Source: Planktomarina sp. (GTDB taxonomy: Bacteria; Pseudomonadota; Alphaproteobacteria; Rhodobacterales; Rhodobacteraceae). From it: a DNA stretch of 32,300 nucleotides. Location: NCBI GenBank assembly GCA_020629235.1, contig JAHDDS010000022.1, forward strand, positions 1-32,300, read 5' to 3'. The notes beneath the pieces were generated by a model that worked only from the letters and a program-made list of their open reading frames with translations, made no database searches and was not told where the DNA came from. This document shows positions 8,172-15,938 of the stretch, piece by piece; the stretch's first letter is position 1; each line of letters opens with the position of its first letter. Made by a program: the position numbers and the translations under genes.

Positions 8172-8953
8172 GGTTGATCCACCAATGCGGTCACACGCGC
8201 GCAAAATGCGTCCACCGCCGGGCGCAAACTGCCCCAATGGTCCATCATACGGTCCATGGCGGCGATGGCATCGGCGTCATCTTCAAACAGCCGTTGTTTG
8301 CGTTCGAACATGGGCGTGCGATTTTCAGCTTCAAACGCCAAGGCCGCCCCCCCCAACTTCAACAACGCCGCGTATTCTGGACTGGCGCAGGCGCTTTGAT
8401 ACAGCTTGGGGGTTTCCACATCCAACGGCACCTGGGGAAAGCACAGCTTGGTGCCCGGCACCGCAGAACTGTTGGTCAACAAGGTGCGGTGCATCAGCGC
8501 CCAAATGAACAGCCGAATGGAACGGTCTTCTTGGCGCAAGTTATACTGAAAGTTGCCCTTCAGCGGACCTTCGTCCCCTGACCCGTAATAGTGGGTTTTG
8601 CCGTCGTCCCCAGCATCAAACACAAGATCGCAGCCATAGAAACTGACAATGCGGGCCCGAGCGTGGCTAACCGCCCAATACCCCGCGATCATGGTGACGG
8701 ACCCGGATGTCAAAAACAGCCCACCTGCTTTGTTCAACACGGGCGAAAATTTTTCGACCCCGACAGAATTCATGCCGGGTGTGGGCGATGGCCGGTCCTG
8801 CGGCTTCAGCGACTTCAAAAAAACATGGGCATCATAGTCGGTGCGCAACCGCCAGGATTTGTTCACGGCCATCTTGAAATAGTCATCCAAGGGCCTGTCC
8901 GCCAAATTGGCAGAAATCGGGGCGGACCCGATAATGATTGCTTTTCGGCTCAT
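8168..8953 (-). CDS. Conserved-looking hypothetical protein, Rossmann-like, possibly glycan-related
   Basis: This 261-residue protein is not recognised with certainty. It opens with a strand-turn motif, AIIIGSAPISANL, then MAVNKSW, and has a central RIVSFYGCDLVFD segment followed by HYYGSGDEGPL. That pattern of a glycine-turn start, an N-x-S/T step and a GCD strand reminds me of DUF115-type and GT42 sialyltransferase-like proteins, but the likeness is weak. There is no signal peptide or membrane segment. It is the first gene of a two-gene minus-strand unit with the sulfotransferase-like gene (4-nt overlap), so the two products probably act on the same substrate. The start is 30 bp downstream of the IclR gene stop on the same strand, so read-through from that gene is possible. 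Confidence 0.6.
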   Translation of the reverse strand: MSRKAIIIGSAPISANLADRPLDDYFKMAVNKSWRLRTDYDAHVFLKSLKPQDRPSPTPGMNSVGVEKFSPVLNKAGGLFLTSGSVTMIAGYWAVSHARARIVSFYGCDLVFDAGDDGKTHYYGSGDEGPLKGNFQYNLRQEDRSIRLFIWALMHRTLLTNSSAVPGTKLCFPQVPLDVETPKLYQSACASPEYAALLKLGGAALAFEAENRTPMFERKQRLFEDDADAIAAMDRMMDHWGSLRPAVDAFCARVTALVDQP

Positions 8954-8983
8954 GTTTCCTGCCTGCTGCTTTGGTCGCAGTGT

Positions 8984-9736
8984 TCAATCAAAAAAGACGC
9001 GGGTCAACTTCTCGGCGGTGGCTTTTAAATCATCCACATGGCTTAAAGCGGTTTCGACCGAAAAGCGCGCCGCGGGACCGTGGACCGCCAGCGACCCGAA
9101 GAAGCGGTTTTTGTTGTCATAAACAGGGACGGCCACAGCGATCATCCCTTCCATGAATTCTTCCCCATCGATGGCAAACTGTTGTTTGCGCACCTTTTGC
9201 AAATCCGTCAGCAGCGCGTCGTAGTCTGTGTGGGTGTTTTCGGTCAGCTTTTCTAATTTCAAAGTTGCCACAAAGCGGCTTCGTTCAGCCGGGGCCAGAC
9301 TGGACAAGAAGACCTTGCCGCTGGCGGTGGAATGAAACGGCACTTCCGATCCCACCGGCAGTTGCACGCGAAACGCCCAATCGGTTTCGACCCTGTCGCG
9401 ATAGCGCATCCCCGTCAAACCGGGTTGCACAAAGTTGACGGTTTCGCGCGTGATGGACGCCAATTGTTTCATGATCGTATGGCGCGCAGTGTGAAAATGC
9501 GCGGCATTCAACACGCCGTTGGCCAATTCCCGCAACCGCAAGCCAGGCCGCAGACGGTGCCCGCCCAGGTCCCGCACCAGGTACCCTTCATCAACAAGTG
9601 AATTACAAACCCGGTGCACAGTTTGCTTCGGCAAGGCCAAGTTTTGGGCGATGGCACTGGCGGTCAGCGGATTTTGCGACGCGCTGATCGCCTCCAAAAT
9701 CAGAAGGGCCCGCATATTTGTTGGCACACGGTCCAT
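8984..9736 (-). CDS. IclR family transcriptional regulator
   Basis: This 250-residue protein has IclR architecture: a winged HTH at residues 1-62 (LILEAISASQNPLTASAIAQ, then LPKQTVHRVCNSLVDEGYL) and a C-terminal effector domain with GSEVPFHSTASGKVFLSSL and the conserved late segment EEFMEGMIAVAVPVYD. IclR proteins bind dyad operators in divergent promoters and respond to small organic acids or aromatic compounds. It is divergent from the GMC oxidoreductase, and the 107-bp spacer contains a strong inverted repeat at 9796-9820, so that oxidoreductase and the TerC gene, and perhaps the TRAP transporter, are the likely targets. The effector is unknown. Confidence 0.9.
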   Translation of the reverse strand: MDRVPTNMRALLILEAISASQNPLTASAIAQNLALPKQTVHRVCNSLVDEGYLVRDLGGHRLRPGLRLRELANGVLNAAHFHTARHTIMKQLASITRETVNFVQPGLTGMRYRDRVETDWAFRVQLPVGSEVPFHSTASGKVFLSSLAPAERSRFVATLKLEKLTENTHTDYDALLTDLQKVRKQQFAIDGEEFMEGMIAVAVPVYDNKNRFFGSLAVHGPAARFSVETALSHVDDLKATAEKLTRVFFD

Positions 9737-9795
9737 TTTTTCAAAGAATCTTCTTGGAGGTGATCATTTTTTATGCTTACCGTAGTTTCTTACAA

Positions 9796-9820
9796 AAATC
9801 GAGACAAAATGTCTCAATTT
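9796..9820. promoter_or_regulatory. 25-bp inverted repeat, candidate IclR operator
   Basis: The core is GAGACA (9801-9806), AAA, TGTCTC (9810-9815). Outside it AAAT (9796-9799) and ATTT (9817-9820) are also complementary, with a single mismatched pair at 9800/9816. It lies 23 bp before the GMC oxidoreductase TTG start, in the spacer between that gene and the divergent IclR gene. Length, symmetry and position fit a regulator-binding site; binding by this IclR protein is inferred. Confidence 0.6.
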
Positions 9821-9843
9821 TTAATGTTAATTGGGGGGAAACG

Positions 9844-11442
9844 TTGGAATTTGATTTCATCGTTGTTGGCGCAGGCTCTGCCGGTTGCGCCCTGGCATCG
9901 CGTCTTTCAGAAAGTGGCCGGTATTCGGTTGCGTTGCTGGAAGCAGGTCCCCGTGACTGGAACCCATGGATTCACATTCCGGTGGGATATTTCAAAACCA
10001 TGGGCAATCCTGGCACCGATTGGTGCTATGAAACGCAGCCCGATCCCAACACCCACAATCGCAAGCACAAGTGGCCGCGCGGCCGCGTTTTGGGCGGGTC
10101 CAGTTCGATAAACGGACTTCTTTATGTGCGCGGGCAAGCCGAAGATTACGACGCGTGGCGTCAAATGGGATGCACGGGTTGGGGATGGGACGATGTTTTG
10201 CCCATCTTCAAGCGGTCCGAAACGTGGCATGGCGATGCGAAAGATGTGCGCGGCACGTCCGGCCCGTTGCAAGTGTCCCCCAAAAGTCTGTCGCGCGAAA
10301 TCGTGGACCATTGGGTCCAGGCCGGCGTGGCGGCCGGATACCCGTACAACGAAGACTATAATTCCGGTGACCAAGAAGGCGTCGGCTATTTCCAGCTTAC
10401 ATCCCACAACGGGCGCCGGTGCAGTTCCGCAGTGGCGTACCTGAAGCCTGCGCGCGGACGGCAAAATCTTGAAATCATCACCAATGCCCAAACCACTAAA
10501 CTGATTTTGGCCGACGGCCGCGTCACTGGTGTCGAATTCGACCAAAAAGGCACGCGCAAAACCGTCAAAGCCCGGCGCGAAGTTGTGTTAAGTGCTGGGG
10601 CCTTGGGAACACCGCAAATCATGATGTTGTCGGGCATTGGGCCTGGCGATCATTTATCAGACCACGGCATCGAAACCGTGCTGGACGCGGCAGAGCTGGG
10701 CAAAAATCTGCAAGACCACCTGCAGGCCCGGCCAGTCTTCAAGACCACGCTGCCCACCATGAACGTGGAAACCAACAACATCGTCAAACAAGGCTTGATC
10801 GCCGCGCAATATGCGTTGACGCGCAAGGGGCCCATGACAATGGCCGCATCCCTTGGCACGGCCTTTTTGAAAACCCACGACCGGCTGGAAACACCGGACA
10901 TTCAATTCCACATCCAGCCCTTCAGCGCCGACAATCCTGCCGATGGGCCGCACAAGTTTTCTGGGTTCACCGCATCGGTGTGCCAACTGCGTCCCGAAAG
11001 CATGGGGCATATGGAACTGGCCAGCGCAAACTGGCGCGATCATCCGCATATGCATCCCAACTATTTGGCGTCGCCGGTGGATCAAGAATGTATCGTGCGG
11101 GGCATCCAAGTGGCCCGGCGGATCGCAGAATTTGACCCTTTGAAGTCCTTCATCACCCAAGAACATGCCCCCGGCGAAGGCGTTGCCAAAGACGACGACG
11201 CCGCAATCTTGGATTGGGCCCGCAAGACCGCCGTCACGATTTACCACCCGTCGGGCACAGCCCGCATGGGCGTGGACGACGGTGCCGTGGTGGACCCCGA
11301 ATTAAAAGTGAACGGCATCGACGGTTTGCGCATTGCAGATGCGTCCATCATGCCGCGCCTGGTTTCTGGAAATACAAACGCCCCTTGCATCATGATTGGT
11401 GAAAAAGCGGCAGACATGATGTTAAGGAGTGCTGAGGCATGA
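9844..11442 (+). CDS. GMC family FAD-dependent oxidoreductase (alcohol/choline dehydrogenase-like)
   Basis: This 532-residue flavoprotein has the full GMC layout: FDFIVVGAGSAGCALASRL with GAGSAG at 9-14 for FAD, the PRGRVLGGSSSINGLLYVRG signature, and the C-terminal block YHPSGTARMG with His468, followed by SGNTNAP, which carries the partner Asn. The family oxidises alcohols to aldehydes, often at the inner face of the membrane. The reading frame is open from 9718, but codons before 9844 do not look like protein and cross the operator. A TTG at 9844 directly preceded by a G-rich ribosome binding site gives the normal GMC start (M-E-F-D). BetA was considered, but the CYETQPDPNTHN region is closer to generic GMC dehydrogenases. 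The stop overlaps terC (ATGA). Confidence 0.88.
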   Translation: MEFDFIVVGAGSAGCALASRLSESGRYSVALLEAGPRDWNPWIHIPVGYFKTMGNPGTDWCYETQPDPNTHNRKHKWPRGRVLGGSSSINGLLYVRGQAEDYDAWRQMGCTGWGWDDVLPIFKRSETWHGDAKDVRGTSGPLQVSPKSLSREIVDHWVQAGVAAGYPYNEDYNSGDQEGVGYFQLTSHNGRRCSSAVAYLKPARGRQNLEIITNAQTTKLILADGRVTGVEFDQKGTRKTVKARREVVLSAGALGTPQIMMLSGIGPGDHLSDHGIETVLDAAELGKNLQDHLQARPVFKTTLPTMNVETNNIVKQGLIAAQYALTRKGPMTMAASLGTAFLKTHDRLETPDIQFHIQPFSADNPADGPHKFSGFTASVCQLRPESMGHMELASANWRDHPHMHPNYLASPVDQECIVRGIQVARRIAEFDPLKSFITQEHAPGEGVAKDDDAAILDWARKTAVTIYHPSGTARMGVDDGAVVDPELKVNGIDGLRIADASIMPRLVSGNTNAPCIMIGEKAADMMLRSAEA

Positions 11443-12095
11443 TGGAATTAATCGCTGACTACGGGAAGATCATCATTGCTGATCTGATCCTGTCAGGGGA
11501 CAACGCGCTGGTCATTGGCATGGCCGCTGCTGGCTTGCCTGCGGCCCAACGCAAGAACGCCATTCTGTTCGGGATGGTGATTGCGGCTGTTTTGCGGATC
11601 ATCTTTGCGATTATCGCCACCAAACTGTTGGGCATACCGGGCTTGCTGTTCGTGGGTGCACTGCTGCTGTTTTACGTCTGCTGGACGCTGTACAAAGACA
11701 TCCGCGCGGGCCATGCAGAGGAGGTGGACGCCGAAAAAATCGCGGACGAAGCGACGGGCGTTCCCAAGCGAACTTTGGGCCAAGCTTTGATCGCCATCAC
11801 CATTGCCGACGTGTCCATGTCGTTGGACAATGTACTGGCCGTGGCGGCCATTGCTGACGGGGACACCACCAAACTGGTATTCGGCCTGGGTTTGGCGATT
11901 GTTTTGATGGCATTTGCCGCAACTTTGATCATGAAGTTGCTGACGCGGTATCCGCTGATTTCTTGGATTGGATTGTTCGTACTTGTCTACGTCGCGGTAG
12001 AGATGTTCTATCGTGGGGTTGTCGATATTGAGACCGGTGTCGGACCGATGCTGGGATTGATGGAAGGGTGGGCCACCGGCAAAGGGGCCCACTGA
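11439..12095 (+). CDS. TerC family integral membrane protein
   Basis: This 218-residue protein has about seven hydrophobic helices and the internal repeat typical of TerC/YjbE proteins: IADLILSGDNALVIGMAA in the first half and IADVSMSLDNVLAVAAIAD in the second, each with paired acidic residues inside membrane helices. Members are linked to metal-ion export at or around protein secretion. A Glu/Asp-rich loop (AEEVDAEKIADEA) separates the halves. The ATG at 11439 overlaps the GMC stop, with AAGGAG upstream as ribosome binding site, so translation is coupled to the oxidoreductase. That pairing is unusual. Substrate metal is unknown. Confidence 0.88.
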   Translation: MMELIADYGKIIIADLILSGDNALVIGMAAAGLPAAQRKNAILFGMVIAAVLRIIFAIIATKLLGIPGLLFVGALLLFYVCWTLYKDIRAGHAEEVDAEKIADEATGVPKRTLGQALIAITIADVSMSLDNVLAVAAIADGDTTKLVFGLGLAIVLMAFAATLIMKLLTRYPLISWIGLFVLVYVAVEMFYRGVVDIETGVGPMLGLMEGWATGKGAH

Positions 12096-12104
12096 CCAAG
12101 AATA

Positions 12105-12132
12105 CCCGCGCCTGAAGCCTTCGGGGCGCGGG
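12105..12132 (+). terminator. Hairpin between terC and the TRAP binding-protein gene
   Basis: CCCGCGCC (12105-12112) pairs with GGCGCGGG (12125-12132), and the loop can form a small inner GAA/TTC stem. It follows the terC stop by 9 nt. No T-run follows, so it may be a weak or Rho-assisted terminator, or an mRNA end-stabiliser, rather than a strong intrinsic terminator. The binding-protein gene starts 35 nt later. Confidence 0.45.
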
Positions 12133-12167
12133 ACAATAAAGTAGAGGGCTCAACAAGGGAGAAACAC

Positions 12168-13280
12168 ATGTTTAACCTCAAATCTCTGGTCAAAGCAGCT
12201 GCTGCTACAGCCGTCGCTTTGTCCTTTGGTGCCGCAGCAAATGCTGCTGGCCACGCTAAAACACTGCGGATCCAGTCGGTTCTGCCCACCACAGCTGACG
12301 AAGTCGTCATGCTGAAAGCCTTTGGTGACGACGTCGCTGCCCTGACGGGTGGGTCCTTGGTCATCGAAGTTCTGCCCGCTGGTGCCGTCGTTGGCCCCCG
12401 CGACATCATGGACGCGGTTGACGCTGGCCTGGTGGAAGGCGGCTTCGCTTGGACACACTACTGGGGTGGTAAGCACGTTGCAGCCAACCTGTTCGGCGCA
12501 CCTGTTGCCGGCGCTGGTGTCGGCATGGACAACATCGCATTCCTGTCTTGGTTCCAGTTCGGCGGCGGCAAAGAGCTGTACGACCGTCTGTGGGACGAAA
12601 TGGGCGTAAACGTCAAAGGCTTCATGCTGCAGCCTGTTGGTCCAGAAGCCTTGGGTTGGTTCCCAGAGCCGATCAAATCCATGGATGATTTCCGCAAAAT
12701 GCGCTTCCGGGCCCCTCCAGGCATGGTTGGTGCTGCTTACGCTGACATCGGTGTTCCTGCTGTTGCCATGGGCGGCGGCGACATTCTGCCAGCCCTGGAA
12801 AAAGGCACAATCGACGCAGCTGAATGGTGCTGCCCGAAGCCTGACTCCGTGTTTGGTTTCCAGAAAGTGCTGAAGCACTACTACCTGCAAGGCCTGCACC
12901 AGGTTGTTGTGAACGCCGACATGTACGTGAACGGCGATTTCTACAACGGTCTGTCTGACCTGGAAAAGAAAGCTTTGGAAGTTGCATCCACTGCATCCCT
13001 GTCCAAGTCCATGTCCTACCGCATCTTCGAAAACGGTAAGGCCCTGAAGGACCTGACAGACAACCACGGCGTTATCTTGGAAGACACACCAGCTGACTAC
13101 TTCACAGAGTACATGGCTGCTGCCAAGAACGCGCTGCAAGCTGCTGCTGATGAGAACGAATTCTTCGCAGAAGTATGGGCGTCTCAGAAGGCGTTCGCTG
13201 ACGTTGCTGTTCCCTTCTGGGCCGGCGCACAGGCATCCAACGCTGCATTGGGCAAAGCCCACGCTGATACACTGAAGTAA
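12168..13280 (+). CDS. TRAP transporter periplasmic substrate-binding protein (DctP family)
   Basis: This 370-residue protein begins with a Sec signal peptide (about residues 1-27, ending ANA-AGHA). DctP features follow: LPTTADEV near the start, GGSLVIEVLPAGAVVG, FRKMRFRAPPG with the conserved substrate-carboxylate arginine (Arg179 or Arg181), and GTIDAAEW preceding the late GF.KVLKHYYLQGLHQ segment, as in the group often labelled mannitol/chloroaromatic. Most known DctP proteins bind organic acids; the ligand here is not known. AEWCCP is unusual because two cysteines stand where related proteins have other residues. GGGAGAAAC precedes the start. Codon use is strongly biased (many GCT, GTT, AAG, TTC), as in highly expressed genes, and differs from its neighbours. 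Confidence 0.9.
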   Translation: MFNLKSLVKAAAATAVALSFGAAANAAGHAKTLRIQSVLPTTADEVVMLKAFGDDVAALTGGSLVIEVLPAGAVVGPRDIMDAVDAGLVEGGFAWTHYWGGKHVAANLFGAPVAGAGVGMDNIAFLSWFQFGGGKELYDRLWDEMGVNVKGFMLQPVGPEALGWFPEPIKSMDDFRKMRFRAPPGMVGAAYADIGVPAVAMGGGDILPALEKGTIDAAEWCCPKPDSVFGFQKVLKHYYLQGLHQVVVNADMYVNGDFYNGLSDLEKKALEVASTASLSKSMSYRIFENGKALKDLTDNHGVILEDTPADYFTEYMAAAKNALQAAADENEFFAEVWASQKAFADVAVPFWAGAQASNAALGKAHADTLK

Positions 13281-13295
13281 GTTTGATCTTACGGT

Positions 13296-13327
13296 GCGGG
13301 GTCCTTCGGGACCCCGCGCTTCTTTTC
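13296..13327 (+). terminator. Intercistronic hairpin/attenuator after dctP-type gene
   Basis: GCGGGGTCC (13296-13304) pairs perfectly with GGACCCCGC (13309-13317) around a TTCG tetraloop, followed by a T-rich tract. It sits 15 nt after the binding-protein stop and 76 nt before the permease start. A partial terminator or 3'-end stabiliser here would give more binding protein than permease. Confidence 0.7.
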
Positions 13328-13403
13328 TGGCAAGGGCACGCCCCGCCCTTCCCTGAAAAGAAGCTTGATACACAACAAGCGCTTACAACAAGGGAGAATG
13401 GGG

Positions 13404-15869
13404 ATGGCCGCAGAAGAGCCGAATCCAGAAGATCTGGAGATCGCCGACGAGCTGATCGCCGAACGACGGGCCGAAGCCCCGGGCGAAACGCCCGAGGATA
13501 TGACGCCCTGGCAACGCCCCATCACGGCGGCCATCGACGTCCTAAACTATCGCGCAGGCCAGTTGATTGCCTTGCTGATGGTCCCTTTGATTTTCGTCGT
13601 GGTTTACGAGGTTTTGTCGCGAAATCTGGACTCCATCCTGATCGACGCGGGCTTTGGCGGTTTGGCCAAAGCTTTGGGTTTGGGGCCGACGCTGTGGGTC
13701 TATGACACCAGCCGCATGATTGCGGGTGTGTTGTGGATGGCAGCGGCGGGGTACGGCTTGATGCGCGGTGTGCATATCCGTGCGGACTTCTTGTACCGCA
13801 ACTGGTCGGATAAGACGCAGGCCACAGTGGACGCATCGCTGTACCTGTTGTTCTTCATCCCTTCGATGATCTTTTTCACCGTGGTGTCGGCCCAGTTCTG
13901 GTGGCTGGCATATTCCACAGGCGAAACCATGCAGATCGACAGCGCTTGGGGGCCATTGCTGTGGCCTGCCCGGACGGCCATGCCCATCGGTGGGTTCTTG
14001 CTGCTGTTGCAAGGCATTCCAGAGATTTTCCGGGCCTTCCATAAGATGGGCAAGGACCGCGAACGCGTGTTTGTTCGCGCATTGCCCGTCTATCTGATTG
14101 CTTTGGTCTGGCTGGTTTTGGCCATCTTTGCGCCGGACTGGGTGCCGGGTGGTGAATGGTTCACCGACCTTATGAAGGCCCGTCCTGGTTTGGACAAAGC
14201 CACCATCGGTTTGATCATGCTGGGGGCGATGCTGTTTGTGATCTTCATCGGCTTTCCCATCGCGTTCACCTTGATCTTCCTGGCCTTTGTGTTTGGGATC
14301 TGGGGGGCGAACTTCAAGCTGACCACACTGTTGATGACGCTGAACACCAACTCCACCATGCTGAACGATCAGCTGATGGCGGTGCCGTTGTTCGTGTTGA
14401 TGGGCATCGTGATGGAAAGCGCGGGCCTTATGGAACGGCTGTTTTCATCCATCCAAATGATCATGGCCCGTGTGCGTGGCGCGTTGTTCATCGCTGTTTT
14501 GATCGTGTCCACGATCTTTGCGGCAGCAACGGGCATCGTGGGGGCGTCTGTGACGCTTCTTGGCATCATGGCGGGTGCCACCATGAGCCGGGCTGGATAC
14601 AACGTGCAACTGGCCGCAGGGACAATCACTGCGGGCGGGACCTTGGGCATTTTGATCCCACCGTCCATCATGTTGATCGTTATGGGACCTGTCCTGGAAG
14701 TATCCACCCTGGACCTGTTCCGCGGGGCTTTTGTCCCCGGGGCCATCTTGGCGTCGCTGTACCTTCTGTACACCTTGGGTCGGTGCTGGATTAACCCTGA
14801 CCTGGGCCCCATCCTGGGGGAAGAGGATCAGCCGGAAACGTCGAAGTACTATGGCGCGGAAGTTGCCCTGATCTGTCTGGGCGTTCTGACCCTGTGCCGC
14901 ATTTTTGGCATGGGGCTGGGCGGCACATTTGGGGGCGTGATCCCCTTTGGCGGTCTGGTGGTCTTGGCCATTGCGGGTGCCATCGCCTATGCGGCCTATC
15001 GCAACCTGAGCGTTCTGAAGATCGTCCTGCCCATCGGCATCTTGTTCCACGCCTTCATGCTGTACCAAAGCTTGTCAGCGGGCATTGCAATCTGGCCCAT
15101 CGCGTTCTTCGCGTTCATCGTGTTGTTGGCGTTTTTGGCACGTCCCATCTATGGGCCCGATGCAGCAGAAAACTTCCGCTTTTCTGATCTGTGGGATGAA
15201 TTCTTTGCCGGGCTGATGCCCCCAACCATCCTAATCAGCTTTGCCTTGGGGTCCATCTTGTTGGGCTTTGCCACACCGGCAGAGGCTGCGGCCATGGGGG
15301 CCTTTGGGGCGATCCTGTTGTCGGTGGTGTACCGCAAGTTCACCTTCGCCAGCTTCTTTGACAGCTTGGTCAAAGCGTTGGAAATCACCGTCCTGATCAT
15401 GTTCTTGGTGGCTGCGTCCAACTTCTTTGGCGCGGAATTCAGCGCCTTGGGCACGCCAAGGATGATGACAGAGATGTTGCTGGGCTTGGACATCGCACCG
15501 TTCTTGATCCTGCTGCTGGTTATGGCGCTGATCTTCCTGCTGGGTTGGCCGCTGGAATGGGTGCCGATCGTCTTGATCGTGGTGCCCATCCTGCTGCCCA
15601 CGGTGGCGGCCTTGGATATCCATGGGCTGGACCGGTACGACCTGATGGTCTGGTTCGGCATTCTGGTGGCGGTGAACCTGCAAACCGCATGGCTGTCCCC
15701 GCCTGTGGCCCTGTCGGCGTACTTCCTGAAAGGGGTGGTGCCGAATTGGGACCTGAAGGACATCTATCTGGGTATGATGCAGTTCATGGTGGTGCAGTTG
15801 GTGGGGCTGATCCTGCTGCTGATCTTCCCCGAATTGGTGCTGTGGTTGCCAAGGGTGATGGGGGGCTGA
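13404..15869 (+). CDS. TRAP transporter fused small and large permease (DctQM)
   Basis: This 821-residue membrane protein joins the four-helix DctQ-type subunit (about residues 40-230, with RAGQLIALLMVPLIFVVVYE and the Arg-rich loop MRGVHIRADFLY) to the DctM-type subunit. The latter is marked by FIGFPIAFTLIFLAFVFGIWG, PLFVLMGIVMESAGLMERLF, TITAGGTLGILIPPSIMLI and, late in the protein, FATPAEAAAMGAFGA. It would import the ligand delivered by the binding protein using an ion gradient. A hydrophobic block of roughly 130 residues (about 459-587) lies in the middle of the DctM part and makes the protein longer than a simple Q+M fusion. The ATG at 13404 is 7 nt after AGGGAG; the one at 13398 is too close to it. 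The first 35 residues are an acidic cytoplasmic tail. Confidence 0.9.
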   Translation: MAAEEPNPEDLEIADELIAERRAEAPGETPEDMTPWQRPITAAIDVLNYRAGQLIALLMVPLIFVVVYEVLSRNLDSILIDAGFGGLAKALGLGPTLWVYDTSRMIAGVLWMAAAGYGLMRGVHIRADFLYRNWSDKTQATVDASLYLLFFIPSMIFFTVVSAQFWWLAYSTGETMQIDSAWGPLLWPARTAMPIGGFLLLLQGIPEIFRAFHKMGKDRERVFVRALPVYLIALVWLVLAIFAPDWVPGGEWFTDLMKARPGLDKATIGLIMLGAMLFVIFIGFPIAFTLIFLAFVFGIWGANFKLTTLLMTLNTNSTMLNDQLMAVPLFVLMGIVMESAGLMERLFSSIQMIMARVRGALFIAVLIVSTIFAAATGIVGASVTLLGIMAGATMSRAGYNVQLAAGTITAGGTLGILIPPSIMLIVMGPVLEVSTLDLFRGAFVPGAILASLYLLYTLGRCWINPDLGPILGEEDQPETSKYYGAEVALICLGVLTLCRIFGMGLGGTFGGVIPFGGLVVLAIAGAIAYAAYRNLSVLKIVLPIGILFHAFMLYQSLSAGIAIWPIAFFAFIVLLAFLARPIYGPDAAENFRFSDLWDEFFAGLMPPTILISFALGSILLGFATPAEAAAMGAFGAILLSVVYRKFTFASFFDSLVKALEITVLIMFLVAASNFFGAEFSALGTPRMMTEMLLGLDIAPFLILLLVMALIFLLGWPLEWVPIVLIVVPILLPTVAALDIHGLDRYDLMVWFGILVAVNLQTAWLSPPVALSAYFLKGVVPNWDLKDIYLGMMQFMVVQLVGLILLLIFPELVLWLPRVMGG

Positions 15870-15897
15870 CCCCCACCACCCAAACCGATCAAATTGT

Positions 15898-15927
15898 GCG
15901 GGTCCCTTTCGGGGCCCGCTTTTTTTT
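15898..15927 (+). terminator. Intrinsic terminator of the TRAP operon
   Basis: GCGGGTCCC (15898-15906) pairs with GGGGCCCGC (15911-15919), with one G-U pair, around loop TTTC. A run of eight T (15920-15927) follows directly. It begins 29 nt after the permease stop. Its sequence resembles the hairpin at 13296, so both may belong to one family of related terminators. Confidence 0.88.
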
Positions 15928-15938
15928 GGCGGGGGTTT

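Noticed and set aside
9718-9843. 42-codon N-terminal extension of the GMC oxidoreductase
   Set aside because: It crosses the candidate operator and does not precede a normal GMC N-terminus; the TTG at 9844 with an adjacent G-rich ribosome binding site is better.
9844-11442. Choline dehydrogenase (BetA) identity
   Set aside because: The nearby betaine-type importer made this attractive, but the signature region resembles general GMC dehydrogenases, and no betB or betI is adjacent.
12150-13373. Minus-strand open frame of 407 codons opposite the TRAP binding-protein gene
   Set aside because: It mirrors a strongly codon-biased real gene. Lack of TTA, CTA and TCA codons in that gene removes stops from the opposite strand. 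The product is Cys/His/Val-rich without a motif.
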